Below, one piece after another: positions 7,607-15,988 of a DNA stretch of 33,202 bases. Each line of letters opens with the position of its first letter. The first letter of the stretch is position 1. The translations under genes were made by a program, and so were the position numbers. The stretch spans positions 1-33,202 of the forward strand of contig NZ_WHSB02000028.1 of assembly GCF_010994755.1 (NCBI RefSeq). Reading direction: 5' to 3'. The stretch comes from Shinella lacus. Its GTDB lineage: Bacteria; Pseudomonadota; Alphaproteobacteria; Rhizobiales; Rhizobiaceae. The notes beneath the pieces were generated by a model. The model was given only the letters and a program-made list of their open reading frames with translations. It had not been told where the DNA came from and did not search any database.

Positions 7607-8104
7607 CCGGGAACGGGCGTTCACGGTGCGGTTCTCGCGGCGCTGGAGAAACCTGATTTAGGAATGAAGGGTTTAGATCTTTGCAAGACCCGAGCGGGGT
7701 GGCAAGAGATTGCTGAATTCAAATACTGCAAAGATAGTGGCAAGCTCGCTGTCTGAGGCGACTTGAACGCTCACGACACCAGCCGCGGTGATGACCAGGG
7801 GGCCCTGTCTTGGGTTCGTCCACGCTAAGGAAACTTAGTTCCGGAGAAACCAGCTCGAGGCGAGGCCTCACACGTTTCAGCAACGTGATCATTGCAGCGC
7901 GTATCTGACAAGCCAGCTGGTCGACAGGTTTGAACCGCGGTCTAACAAGCGCGCTCAATTCTTAAAAGTTGGAGGAACACCCAATCGATCTACGAGTTAT
8001 CGCGCAGAGCGAGATATCACGAATAATATAGATCGGCGAAGGCTGGGTTTGCATCCCTCCGGATGCACCCACAAGCCAGCGTCGTTACACGGAAGGGTGC
8101 AATA
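7607..8104. other. Intergenic region with a stress promoter
   Basis: A gap of about 500 bases between the lacI-type gene and the DUF2177 gene. The only structure I can support is the EcfG-type promoter at 7974-7998. A minus-strand open frame at 7719-7958 shows no recognisable family and is not called. Confidence 0.45.
7974..7998 (+). promoter_or_regulatory. EcfG-type promoter for the DUF2177 gene
   Basis: GGAAC at 7974-7978, 17 bases, then GTT at 7996-7998. The coding start (GTG 8105) lies about 107 bases downstream, which leaves a longer leader than at the other sites. Confidence 0.6.
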
Positions 8105-8506
8105 GTGAGAACATTCGGAATTGCCTATATTGCAACCCTCGTGTCGTTCCTGGCCATCGACGCCATCTGGCTCGGCGTCGTGGCTCGCGAATTTTACGAA
8201 GAGCAGCTCGGCGATCTAATGCTTCCATCCCCTAATTTTGCGGTCGCCGCAGTTTTCTACCTGTTCTTCGCTGCAGCGATCGTCGTGCTGGCCGTTTGGC
8301 CCGGGCTTGAGGCGAGATCGCTGTGGACGGCAGCGGGCTACGGCGCCGTGCTCGGTCTGGCGGCCTACGGAACTTACGATATCACCAATCTGTCGACACT
8401 GAAGAATTGGCCGATCTCACTCAGCATCGTCGATATGATCTGGGGGACTGTGCTGACAGCGATTGCAAGCGTGAGCGGCTATGCCGTCGCTCGACATTTC
8501 GCATAG
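8105..8506 (+). CDS. DUF2177 membrane protein
   Basis: A 133-residue protein with four predicted transmembrane helices (roughly 5-24, 42-64, 70-92 and 107-128). The motifs AIDAIWLGVVAREFY and YGTYDITNLSTLKNWP are hallmarks of DUF2177. GTG 8105 is chosen because GGAAGGG (8091-8097) stands 7 bases upstream and the first helix begins directly; ATG 8063 is an alternative without a better ribosome-binding site. The function is unknown. The EcfG-type promoter upstream places it in the stress group. Confidence 0.85.
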   Translation: MRTFGIAYIATLVSFLAIDAIWLGVVAREFYEEQLGDLMLPSPNFAVAAVFYLFFAAAIVVLAVWPGLEARSLWTAAGYGAVLGLAAYGTYDITNLSTLKNWPISLSIVDMIWGTVLTAIASVSGYAVARHFA

Positions 8507-8556
8507 CTCTGCTGGTGTAAACCATTTTTTACTCCGAACAAAAACTGGAGATTGGC

Positions 8557-11500
8557 TTGCGCGTGTCCGAGTATTCAAGCTTCACAAATCAGGCGTTATC
8601 CGCCCCTGTCCAAATCTCAAACGCGTTGATCGCCTCAAAACTGGTCGAAATCATGCATTCCGATCCGCGCCCGCATGTCTACATCGCGCTGACGGGAGGT
8701 AGGGCAGAGCGGATCGCGAACGCAGCCGGATGTTTCGGTCCGGATATCGAGATTGTCCTACTGCCGCCATGGGACTGTCTTCCCTACGATCGCGTCGCGC
8801 CGTCCAAACAGGTGATGGGTCTGCGTATGGATGCGCTCCGTTTCTGGCTGCAACCCTCGTCTAAGCCGAGGCTGCTCATCACCTCATTGAGAGCGGTGCT
8901 GCAGCCAATCCCACCTTTTTCTGTCGTGCGGGAAAGCGAGGTCACTCTCGAGGTTGGGCAGCCATTTAATCGTGACTTATTCAGAAAATTCGCGCTTAGA
9001 ACTGGTTACTCGGAGGAGGCGCTTGCCGACGAGCCTGGCGAGCTCGTGTTCCGCGAGGACGTCGTCGACATTTTTCCCGCTGGTAGCCCAGTTCCGATGC
9101 GGATCGTGCTCGACGGCGATGACAGGATCGAGGAGCTACGGTTTTACGACGCTGAGACTCAGCGAACCACTGAAACGGTCGATCAGATGACATTTGGGCC
9201 GGCTTCCGAGCTGATCCTCAGCAGCTTCACAGACGCCGCCGATAGTCGTCCCGTATCTGTCGAAGAGCAACTGCTGCGAACTTACGGCACAATGCCGAAG
9301 CTCGTTAGTGCCGTCGATGGTAGTTTGCTGTCCTTACAGGAAGGATGGGAAAGCAAACTCGACGAACTCATTGCGACCATTCAGGACGCGACAGAGGCCC
9401 GTGCACCGTCAAAGTTGGGCACGCGCCGCAAACCACGTACCTTTTACCTTCACCGGGATGAGTTCCTTCGAGAGATCGCACGTTTTGACCGATTTGACAT
9501 CGATTACGCCGACGCTCGTCCACAAGGCTCCATTGAAGGGCGCAATCGCCGAAAAGCCTTGGTCAATTTTGTTGATCAGCGGAAGAAAGCGGGCCAATCT
9601 GTGGTGCTCGCCGGCTGCGGTCGCTCAATGGGAAATCTGGTGCGCGCCGTGGCTCAGACATCAGATGTGATGGCAGTGGATGACTGGAAGGCGTGCGTTT
9701 CAGCGCCGGCGGGATCCGTGTTGACACTGAACTGCGAATTGGAGCGAGGCTTTGCCATCGACCACATTCAGGTCGTGACGACTGCGGACGTGCTGGGCGA
9801 AGAGACCGATGAGATCGATACGTCATCATTCTTGAATGAGCCGCAAATCCAGCTTGGTGACGTCGTGGTTCACGAGGACCACGGTGTCGGGATCTTGCAG
9901 GGGCTCGAAACGCTTGATGTCGAGGGAATCCGTCAGGACGCGGCGCGGCTCGAATATCGGGAGGGCGGCTCCATCCTCGTGCCGATGGTCGAGTTCGGCA
10001 AGCTGTGGCGATACGGATCGTCGCCCGAAACAGTCACACTGGACCGCCTGCACACCAGGGCTTGGGCCAAACGTCGGACCGCAATTGATACGGACATCAA
10101 AAAAGCTGCGAGGCACCTGCGTCGACTTGCCAAGCTGCGTCGCCAAACCACCGCGGAAATGTTCATTCCCTCACAGAAGGCTTACGCCGACTTCGTGCGG
10201 CGCTTTCCCTACGCGGAGACAGCACATCAGTCATCGGCCACTCGCTCGGTCTTGCAGGATTTGAGCTCTGGAAAGCCGATGAATCGTCTCGTCTGCGGCG
10301 ATGTCGGATTCGGCAAGACCGAAATTGCCTTGAGGGCGGCGGCCGCAGTCGCTTTGTGTGGCGCGCAGGTAATTGTCATAGCGCCGACCACGGTTCTGGT
10401 CCGTCAGCATTATCTCACATTCGAGCGTCGGTTTGCCAACACGGATGTCAAGGTAGAGATGCTGTCGAGGATTGTCGATCGGAAGACGGCAGCGGATGTA
10501 AAGGCCGGATTGGCGTCAGGTGACGTCGGCATCGTCATCGCTACGCAGGCGGTTCTTGCGGAGGATGTTCGGTTCGCCCGGCTCGGCCTGCTGATCATCG
10601 ATGAAGAGCACAAGTTCGGCGCGCGCGACAAACAGGCGATGAGATCGCTTTCGCCCGCATTGCATCTGCTGGCCATGTCAGCGACACCGATCCCCCGGAC
10701 GTTGCAATCAGCGATGATCGGTATCCAGGATGTCAGCATCCTTGCGACGTCGCCATCAAAACGTCGGCCGGTCAGAACTACACTTGGGCCATTCGATCGC
10801 GCTTCCATGCGTGTCGCGCTGCTGCGCGAGTTTCGCCGCGGCGGGCAGAGTTTCGTTGTTGTACCGCAAATCGAAGACATCGACGGCGTTCACGAAACGC
10901 TGAAAGACCTCGTCCCCGAGCTATCGGTCCGCGTCGCACACGGTAAAATGAAAGCTGCAGACCTGGACGAGGTCGTGGTCGGATTTGGCGACGGCGATGG
11001 GGACGTTCTCCTGTCCACCAATATCATCGAAAGCGGGCTCGATATCCCGCGTGCGAACACCATCTTCATTTGGCGGGCCGATCGATTTGGCCTGGCTCAG
11101 TTACACCAGCTTCGGGGCAGAGTCGGACGTGGTCGGACCCAAGGATCTGCAATGCTTTTGTCAGAGGACGACATCTCGGAAGAAACGCGCGCGCGCCTCT
11201 CGACCATGGAAGCCTACGATCGCTTGGGCGCGGGCTTTGCCTTAAGCATGCAGGATCTCGACATGCGCGGCGCCGGCGATATTGTTGGAGACGATCAGGC
11301 AGGGCACATGAAACTGCTTGGCGTCAGTCTATATCAAAGACTCCTAGAACGCGCGGTGCTGGCGGGCGGAAAGCAGGGATTTCGTGAACAACAGGATGTT
11401 GCAATCAATATTGGCATCACCCAATCGATACCCGAAGACTATGTGTCGGACGGCACGGTGCGGCTGAACCTGTATACTCGATTGCTTCGCGCGATTGATC

Positions 11501-11817
11501 AGGGTGCCCTGGATGAACTGGAAGACGAGTTCGACGACCGTTTTGGCGAGCTGCCTGATGAGGTCTCCACACTCATCCGCCTTGCCAGACTTCGCGTTGC
11601 GGCCGCTGCGTATAGTGTCTGCAGGATCGATGCTGGGCCTCGCGGCTTGGCGATGAGCTTTTCAGGTAATCCCACCCTAAAGCAGCGCGCTGCGCTGACG
11701 AAATTCTGTCAGGGCGAATACCGGGATCCGCGGCTCGTTTTTACAGTGGCGATGGATGAGGGCCCACAGTGGCTTCTATTCCTGGAGAAAGTCTTCCGAC
11801 AGAAAGCGCCAATCTGA
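8557..11817 (+). CDS. Mfd-like transcription-repair coupling factor paralogue
   Basis: A 1086-residue protein with the whole Mfd layout. The N-terminal UvrB-like damage-recognition part (about 40-330) includes LLPPWDCLPYDR. A CarD-like RNA-polymerase-interacting domain follows (about 424-510, GDVVVHEDHGVGILQGLE). The RecG-like helicase has Walker A GDVGFGKT (581-588), DEEH (682-685), the SATPIPRTL motif and IIESGLDIPRAN, and a C-terminal TRCF domain ends at about 1080. Mfd pushes stalled RNA polymerase off DNA and recruits UvrA. It is somewhat shorter than housekeeping Mfd proteins (about 1150) and divergent in its N-terminal part, so I read it as an accessory second copy. The start is TTG 8557, with TGGAG 6 bases before it; GTG 8563 is an alternative. 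Confidence 0.88.
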   Translation: MRVSEYSSFTNQALSAPVQISNALIASKLVEIMHSDPRPHVYIALTGGRAERIANAAGCFGPDIEIVLLPPWDCLPYDRVAPSKQVMGLRMDALRFWLQPSSKPRLLITSLRAVLQPIPPFSVVRESEVTLEVGQPFNRDLFRKFALRTGYSEEALADEPGELVFREDVVDIFPAGSPVPMRIVLDGDDRIEELRFYDAETQRTTETVDQMTFGPASELILSSFTDAADSRPVSVEEQLLRTYGTMPKLVSAVDGSLLSLQEGWESKLDELIATIQDATEARAPSKLGTRRKPRTFYLHRDEFLREIARFDRFDIDYADARPQGSIEGRNRRKALVNFVDQRKKAGQSVVLAGCGRSMGNLVRAVAQTSDVMAVDDWKACVSAPAGSVLTLNCELERGFAIDHIQVVTTADVLGEETDEIDTSSFLNEPQIQLGDVVVHEDHGVGILQGLETLDVEGIRQDAARLEYREGGSILVPMVEFGKLWRYGSSPETVTLDRLHTRAWAKRRTAIDTDIKKAARHLRRLAKLRRQTTAEMFIPSQKAYADFVRRFPYAETAHQSSATRSVLQDLSSGKPMNRLVCGDVGFGKTEIALRAAAAVALCGAQVIVIAPTTVLVRQHYLTFERRFANTDVKVEMLSRIVDRKTAADVKAGLASGDVGIVIATQAVLAEDVRFARLGLLIIDEEHKFGARDKQAMRSLSPALHLLAMSATPIPRTLQSAMIGIQDVSILATSPSKRRPVRTTLGPFDRASMRVALLREFRRGGQSFVVVPQIEDIDGVHETLKDLVPELSVRVAHGKMKAADLDEVVVGFGDGDGDVLLSTNIIESGLDIPRANTIFIWRADRFGLAQLHQLRGRVGRGRTQGSAMLLSEDDISEETRARLSTMEAYDRLGAGFALSMQDLDMRGAGDIVGDDQAGHMKLLGVSLYQRLLERAVLAGGKQGFREQQDVAINIGITQSIPEDYVSDGTVRLNLYTRLLRAIDQGALDELEDEFDDRFGELPDEVSTLIRLARLRVAAAAYSVCRIDAGPRGLAMSFSGNPTLKQRAALTKFCQGEYRDPRLVFTVAMDEGPQWLLFLEKVFRQKAPI

Positions 11818-11838
11818 CCTGCAGCTGGCTACTTTCAA

Positions 11839-11863
11839 GGAACTTCCTGCATTATCGACCGTT
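11839..11863 (+). promoter_or_regulatory. EcfG-type promoter for the PNPOx-like gene
   Basis: GGAAC at 11839-11843, 17 bases, then GTT at 11861-11863 (with a C before it, giving the full CGTT). It lies 27 bases before the GTG start at 11891 and is the best match of the five sites. Confidence 0.7.
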
Positions 11864-11890
11864 TTCTCCAGCCGCTATAGGAGAAAACGC

Positions 11891-12373
11891 GTGGCGAATA
11901 TCGAAGATGAAAACGAAAAAGTCTGGGAGCTCGCCGAAAAAATCGGGTTCTGCATGCTTACCACCCAATCCGGTTCAGACCTGAAGGCAAGGCCAATGTC
12001 CGCTCATGGCGAGCGGATCGAGAATGCCTTCTATTTCCTGACGGACGTCGATAGTCACAAGGATGATGAGGTCGCTGAGCACCCGAAGGTCTGCCTGGCG
12101 TTTGCGGACTCAAAGGGGCAAAAATATGTATCCATCTCCGGCGTCGCCGAGGTGCGAAACGACCGCGAGAAAATCCGCGACCTGTGGTCGACGCCCGCAA
12201 AGGCTTGGTGGGACAGCGCCGACGATCCGTCGATCCGCATCCTGAAGGTCACGCCGAACTCTGCCGAATACTGGGACATCCCTGGCACAGTGATCAGCTA
12301 TATCAAGATGGCGGCGGCGGCGGTTACAAACACAAGACCAAATCTTGGCGACAACGCCAAGGTTGAGATGTGA
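11891..12373 (+). CDS. Pyridoxamine 5'-phosphate oxidase-like general stress protein
   Basis: A 160-residue split-barrel flavin-binding protein of the general stress protein 26 type. Conserved stretches are CMLTTQSGSDLKARPMS near the N-terminus, FYFLTDVDSHKDDEV, FADSKGQKYVSISGVAEV and a C-terminal AEYWDIPG. These proteins bind FMN or FAD; the enzymatic role is unclear. GTG 11891 is selected because AGGAG (11879-11883) lies 7 bases upstream and the protein then starts at the family-typical position; the frame is open further upstream through the end of the Mfd gene. It has its own EcfG-type promoter and is followed by a strong hairpin. Confidence 0.88.
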   Translation: MANIEDENEKVWELAEKIGFCMLTTQSGSDLKARPMSAHGERIENAFYFLTDVDSHKDDEVAEHPKVCLAFADSKGQKYVSISGVAEVRNDREKIRDLWSTPAKAWWDSADDPSIRILKVTPNSAEYWDIPGTVISYIKMAAAAVTNTRPNLGDNAKVEM

Positions 12374-12379
12374 CAGCGC

Positions 12380-12402
12380 AGGCGGGCAGACCATGCCCGC
12401 CT
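12380..12402 (+). terminator. Terminator-like hairpin
   Basis: A 9-bp stem AGGCGGGCA/TGCCCGCCT with a five-base loop starts 7 bases after the stop codon at 12373. No T-run follows, so it may be an imperfect terminator or an mRNA-end stabiliser. Confidence 0.5.
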
Positions 12403-12439
12403 TACTCGCAGATCCTGACATGTTCGATGAGGGCCGTCG

Positions 12440-12742
12440 ATGACTGATACCTTCAAGCCAACAGCAGCAATGGCCGAGCAGGCGGCAAAAGGGTTGGGAT
12501 TGCGCGAGAAGTTCAAGCGGGGCGGGACCGAAATCGGCGTGGCGCGGGCTCGCGATCTGAAGAACCAACGTGAACTCAGCCTCGCCACCGTCAAACGGAT
12601 GAAGAGCTACTTTGCGCGGCATAAGGTCGACAAGCGCGCCAAGAATTTCGGCGACGACGACAATCCGTCCGCCGGCTACATCGCCTGGCTTCTGTGGGGC
12701 GGGGACGAGGGCCGCGACTGGGCATCCAGCAAACTGAAATAG
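12440..12742 (+). CDS. Small conserved hypothetical protein
   Basis: A 100-residue basic protein. The pattern LGLREKFKRGGTEIGVARARDL, then RELSLATVKRMKSYFARH and a C-terminal SAGYIAWLLWGGDEGRDW, recurs in small rhizobial and phage-encoded proteins and at the N-termini of some phage head-maturation proteins. I do not know its function. It is followed 42 bases later by the DUF2945 gene on the same strand, so the two may be cotranscribed. Confidence 0.65.
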   Translation: MTDTFKPTAAMAEQAAKGLGLREKFKRGGTEIGVARARDLKNQRELSLATVKRMKSYFARHKVDKRAKNFGDDDNPSAGYIAWLLWGGDEGRDWASSKLK

Positions 12743-12784
12743 CACTCGTCGGCTACATGCCAAAAAATCCTAGGAGATATCAGC

Positions 12785-12994
12785 ATGGCAAGGAAGCTTA
12801 GCAAGGGCGACAAGGTCGAGTGGGAGACCAGTCAGGGCAAGACCGAGGGGAAGGTGGTCAAGAAACAGACGACACCGACGAAGATCAAGGGACATAAGGT
12901 CAAGGCCTCCAAAACGGATCCCCAGTACATTGTCGAAAGCGCGAAGACGGGCAAGCGGGCCGCTCACAAGCCCGGCGCCCTTCACAAGGCTTAG
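12785..12994 (+). CDS. DUF2945 (HVA1-type Tudor-like) small protein
   Basis: A 69-residue, strongly basic protein. KLSKGDKVEWETSQGKTEGK and the closing KPGALHKA are characteristic of the DUF2945/hypervirulence-associated Tudor-like family, a small beta-barrel. The terminal HKPGALHK element is highly conserved in the family. AGGAGAT stands 6-8 bases before the ATG. The function is unknown; members are often stress-related in Rhizobiales. Confidence 0.8.
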   Translation: MARKLSKGDKVEWETSQGKTEGKVVKKQTTPTKIKGHKVKASKTDPQYIVESAKTGKRAAHKPGALHKA

Positions 12995-13114
12995 GCGCTC
13001 TGTTGCTATCCCACTATTTTGTCAGCCGGCTCGCGCGGCAACGGGTGCCGACGTTTTAACTCCATGGGCCATCGTCAACGAAGGTTGGTGAACCGACATT
13101 GAAAGCTGAACCTC

Positions 13115-13636
13115 TCAGCCAGATTGCTTGCGGAAGTCGATGCGCTTTTCACGCTCCCACGGACCATTCATGTATCTCCACAAATCCATGCCCTCAACCG
13201 TCACGGTGGCTGGTTTGAAACCGCGAGACAGCGTTTCGTACAAAGTGTCCGCAGTTGGTCTCGAGACCTTGTTGTGCACGGTGATGTGCGGCCGCCATTT
13301 CTGCATATCTTGACCACCCAGCCAGGTTGAAAAGGCAGACTTAAGCGAGGCATGGACCTTCTCAAGGTCAGGACTGTCGATCATGAACGCAACGCCCGCG
13401 CCAAGATGGCGAAGGCATTTCACCTCCGCCTGGATTTGCGCCTGCGTCATCGCCTTCTGCTCCAGTATCTCGATGATCCGCTCAAGGTATTCGCCCGGCA
13501 GACGATGACACATCGTGAGATGTGCCCGAAGAAAGTTTCGCTCCGGCGGAAAATGCTCACGCCTGAGGCGGTCGAAGGGCTCTAGGTCGCTTTCGTTGAT
13601 GCGTGCAGTCAGGATAAGGGGCTGGCGGGTCTTCAA
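13115..13636 (-). CDS. 2'-5' RNA ligase/LigT-like phosphoesterase
   Basis: A 173-residue member of the 2H phosphoesterase superfamily. Both catalytic motifs are visible: His39-Leu-Thr41 (AHLTMCHR) and His117-Ile-Thr119 (RPHITVHN). Such enzymes cleave or join 2',5'-phosphodiester or cyclic-phosphate ends of RNA. The start is TTG 13636, overlapping the stop of the gene before it as TTGA and preceded by AAGGGGG about 6 bases upstream. It is the last gene of a four-gene operon starting with dinB. Confidence 0.82.
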   Translation of the reverse strand: MKTRQPLILTARINESDLEPFDRLRREHFPPERNFLRAHLTMCHRLPGEYLERIIEILEQKAMTQAQIQAEVKCLRHLGAGVAFMIDSPDLEKVHASLKSAFSTWLGGQDMQKWRPHITVHNKVSRPTADTLYETLSRGFKPATVTVEGMDLWRYMNGPWEREKRIDFRKQSG

Positions 13637-13977
13637 TCAATGCCCCCTTCTTGCAGGCGCGCAAACCAAACGGCATAGGGCGTGTTCTTGACCAGATGCC
13701 TGTTGTAGTCGGGCTCACCGTCCGCCCACCAAACGGGGCCGCGTTCGCCGAGCGCTGTCTTGGCATCGTTCACCAGTCGGCGTGCTTGCGCGATGGCGTC
13801 GCGATCGTTTTTTGCGGCGCGGACCGATCGGCGCGCAGACATGAGGTCCTTGTCCAAACGCTGCCTGGTTTCTTCGTCCAGCGCCGGGTTGCTCCTGCGC
13901 CAGAGTCGACCGCGAACGACAAAATATCGGCCGTCCGGCGTCTGCGGATACTCGGTCGCTTCCGGGCGCGGCGTCAT
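13633..13977 (-). CDS. Conserved small hypothetical protein
   Basis: A 114-residue protein. The N-terminus GRYFVVRGRLWRRSNPAL and the centre LMSARRSVRAAKNDRDAIAQAR suggest a strand pair followed by a long charged helix; the C-terminus has GPVWWADGEPDYNRHLVKN. The pattern is frequent in Rhizobiales as an uncharacterised protein. Its ATG overlaps the stop of the exonuclease gene (ATGA at 13974-13977) and its stop overlaps the start of the LigT-like gene, so translation is coupled on both sides. Confidence 0.7.
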   Translation of the reverse strand: MTPRPEATEYPQTPDGRYFVVRGRLWRRSNPALDEETRQRLDKDLMSARRSVRAAKNDRDAIAQARRLVNDAKTALGERGPVWWADGEPDYNRHLVKNTPYAVWFARLQEGGID

Positions 13978-14741
13978 ATGAGTGTCCGCTGCGCAGGCTC
14001 GACGACACCAGGCCGCCCGATCTCACCCCGCCTCGCCATCTCGGTTCCGGCGCTGAAGCGAATATCGGCATCCCGATCACGCAGGAATTCGGTAAGAGCC
14101 TCCGTGCTGAGACGATCCCACCCCTTGCCACGATCTGCACCAGAAGGCACACGCGGCAACAGGCCGGGCTCGTCACTCCAGGCCAGCAACTGGTCGAGCG
14201 ACGCAGCGTTCAACAGGTCCCGCAGATGATGGGCTGTCACATAGGCGTCCGGCATGCCTCGATGCGCCGGCAGCCCGATCTTATGGATCAGACCTGCCGG
14301 CATCCGCTGATAGCGCAGCATCTGGTTGGAGAAGCGCGGTAGGTCGGGCCAGACCCGCATTGCGCATTTCCAGGTACAGATCCAGGGCAGGCCGCCGGTG
14401 AGGCGGGGCGTGCAATATCTCTGTTCGAAGGTAGCGCGGTGGGCCGCGAATGCGTCGATGCTGCCGGAGGGACGCAAGATGTGCGGCGCAGCCTGTTTCC
14501 AGTACGGCGCGCTTGCCACCTGCTCGTCGAGAATATGATGGATGGCCATTGTCTCAGGCGAAATCGGCCGACCTGGATTGACGAAGACTGCGCCACGGTC
14601 GTCGTTGACGGTCCATCGTCCATCAGGCTCTAGAACGACATCCTGCCATCCGATCTCACAGATGTCATTCGGTCCGTTCCCTGCCGTTTCCAGATCAATG
14701 ACGCGAACGCGGGATAAGGGCACGGCTTTCTGATCACTCAA
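13974..14741 (-). CDS. DEDD-type 3'-5' exonuclease (ExoX-like)
   Basis: A 255-residue protein with a DnaQ-like fold. ExoI is DLETAG (about residues 16-21), ExoII appears as AAHRATFEQRY with Glu in place of the usual Asp, and ExoIII as HRGMPDAYVTAHHL. The ICTWKCAMRVWPDLPRFSNQ segment fits the ExoX-like group that uses Glu in ExoII. A C-terminal extension (about 205-250) contains RLSTEALTEFLRDRDADIRFS. The start is TTG 14741 with GAGGTG 7 bases upstream, 6 bases after the dinB stop. The operon setting beside dinB suggests a role in DNA repair or proofreading of error-prone synthesis. Confidence 0.8.
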   Translation of the reverse strand: MSDQKAVPLSRVRVIDLETAGNGPNDICEIGWQDVVLEPDGRWTVNDDRGAVFVNPGRPISPETMAIHHILDEQVASAPYWKQAAPHILRPSGSIDAFAAHRATFEQRYCTPRLTGGLPWICTWKCAMRVWPDLPRFSNQMLRYQRMPAGLIHKIGLPAHRGMPDAYVTAHHLRDLLNAASLDQLLAWSDEPGLLPRVPSGADRGKGWDRLSTEALTEFLRDRDADIRFSAGTEMARRGEIGRPGVVEPAQRTLI

Positions 14742-14747
14742 TCCTGC

Positions 14748-15836
14748 TCACCTCACAAAATCGAACCCGAACTGCGGTTGTTCCTCATCGCGGCCGCTGT
14801 CGTTGCTGAGTGACGACAAGGTGACGCCGAGCAACCTGACCGGCAGTTTGAAAGGATGAACGGTCGCAAGCAATGTCTCAGCGGCGTCCAGAATATCAAA
14901 GACGCCCCGATACGACCGCGCAGCCGTTCGGCTACGGGTTACTTGCGTAAAGTCGGAATATTTCACTTTGACGGTGACCGTCTTCCCGCTGATGCCGTGC
15001 GTTGCGCAAAACCGCCAGACCTTTTCCGTCAGAGCTCTCGACTCCGCCCTGGCACGGTCGAGATCATCGATATCTTCTGCGAACGTGTCTTCCGCCCCGA
15101 CGGACTTGCGGATGCGGTCTGGCCGCACCAGCCGGTCGTCAATGCCGCGGGCAATGCCATTGCAGTAGGGGCCGGACTTACCGAAGTGCTCGGTCAGAAA
15201 CTCCAGCGACTTCGACTTCAGGTCGGCGCCCGTCTCGATCCCGTGTTTCTTCATGCGCTCGGCTGTCGCAGGTCCGACACCATGGAATTTCTTGACGGGC
15301 AAGGCTTCCACCAATGCCGGTCCTTTCGGCCGCGTAATCACCGCCTGGCCATTGGGCTTGTTCAGGTCGCTCGCCATCTTGGCGAGGAACTTGTTATAGG
15401 AAATTCCGGCGGATGCATTGAGCCCGGTCACCTGTTTGATCTTTGCCCTGATTTCCAAGGCGATCTCGGTTGCGATTTCCATGCCTTTCAGGTCTTCGGT
15501 GACGTCCAGATTGGCTTCATCAAGGGACAGCGGTTCGATCAGCGGCGTGTATTCCGCGAAAATCTCACGGATCTGCTGTGAGACCGCCTTGTAGACGTCG
15601 AACCGCGGCGACACGAAGATCAGGCCGGGGCATTTGCGGGCGGCCGTGACTGACGGCATGGCGGAATGGACGCCGAACTTTCGCGCCGCCGAAACGACAC
15701 CGCGTGCCGCCGAACCGCCGACGGCGAGCGGTGGCCCGCGAAGTTCCGGGTTATCGCGCTGCTCGACCGACGCATAAAAGGCGTCCATGTCCACATGGAG
15801 GATTTTGCGGACGGGAGCCGAGACCATGAGGTTCAT
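14748..15836 (-). CDS. dinB: DNA polymerase IV (Y-family, DinB)
   Basis: A 362-residue translesion DNA polymerase. The palm carries HVDMDAFYASVE (metal ligand Asp16, steric gate Phe20) and LSLDEANLDV (Asp106, Glu107); position 109 is Asn where most DinB proteins have Tyr. GISYNKFLAKMASDLNKPNGQ (21 residues in all) and the helix-hairpin-helix KFHGVGPATAERMKKHGI follow, then the little-finger domain, and a C-terminal QPQFGFDF that resembles a beta-clamp-binding motif. ATG 15836 is the longest start; ATG 15827 is possible. It heads a compact operon with an exonuclease, a small protein and a LigT-like phosphoesterase. A decayed fragment of another dinB lies at 28042-28286. Confidence 0.93.
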   Translation of the reverse strand: MNLMVSAPVRKILHVDMDAFYASVEQRDNPELRGPPLAVGGSAARGVVSAARKFGVHSAMPSVTAARKCPGLIFVSPRFDVYKAVSQQIREIFAEYTPLIEPLSLDEANLDVTEDLKGMEIATEIALEIRAKIKQVTGLNASAGISYNKFLAKMASDLNKPNGQAVITRPKGPALVEALPVKKFHGVGPATAERMKKHGIETGADLKSKSLEFLTEHFGKSGPYCNGIARGIDDRLVRPDRIRKSVGAEDTFAEDIDDLDRARAESRALTEKVWRFCATHGISGKTVTVKVKYSDFTQVTRSRTAARSYRGVFDILDAAETLLATVHPFKLPVRLLGVTLSSLSNDSGRDEEQPQFGFDFVR

Positions 15837-15988
15837 GGCAGAAGACCTTCAGCTGGATCGAACAAAAACAGAACATACCAGTGGAGCGGCAAGAATCCAA
15901 CTCCAGTTCAAAGAGTCTTCGATCAGCCGCGAAACTACCGACGGTTCCCGACGTTTGTGGGGTAAGGAAGCAACACGGGAGACAGGCC

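Noticed and set aside
7719..7958. Minus-strand 79-residue frame in the gap after the lacI-type gene
   Set aside because: No family, no ribosome-binding site and an Arg-rich composition; it lies in a region that carries a plus-strand promoter.
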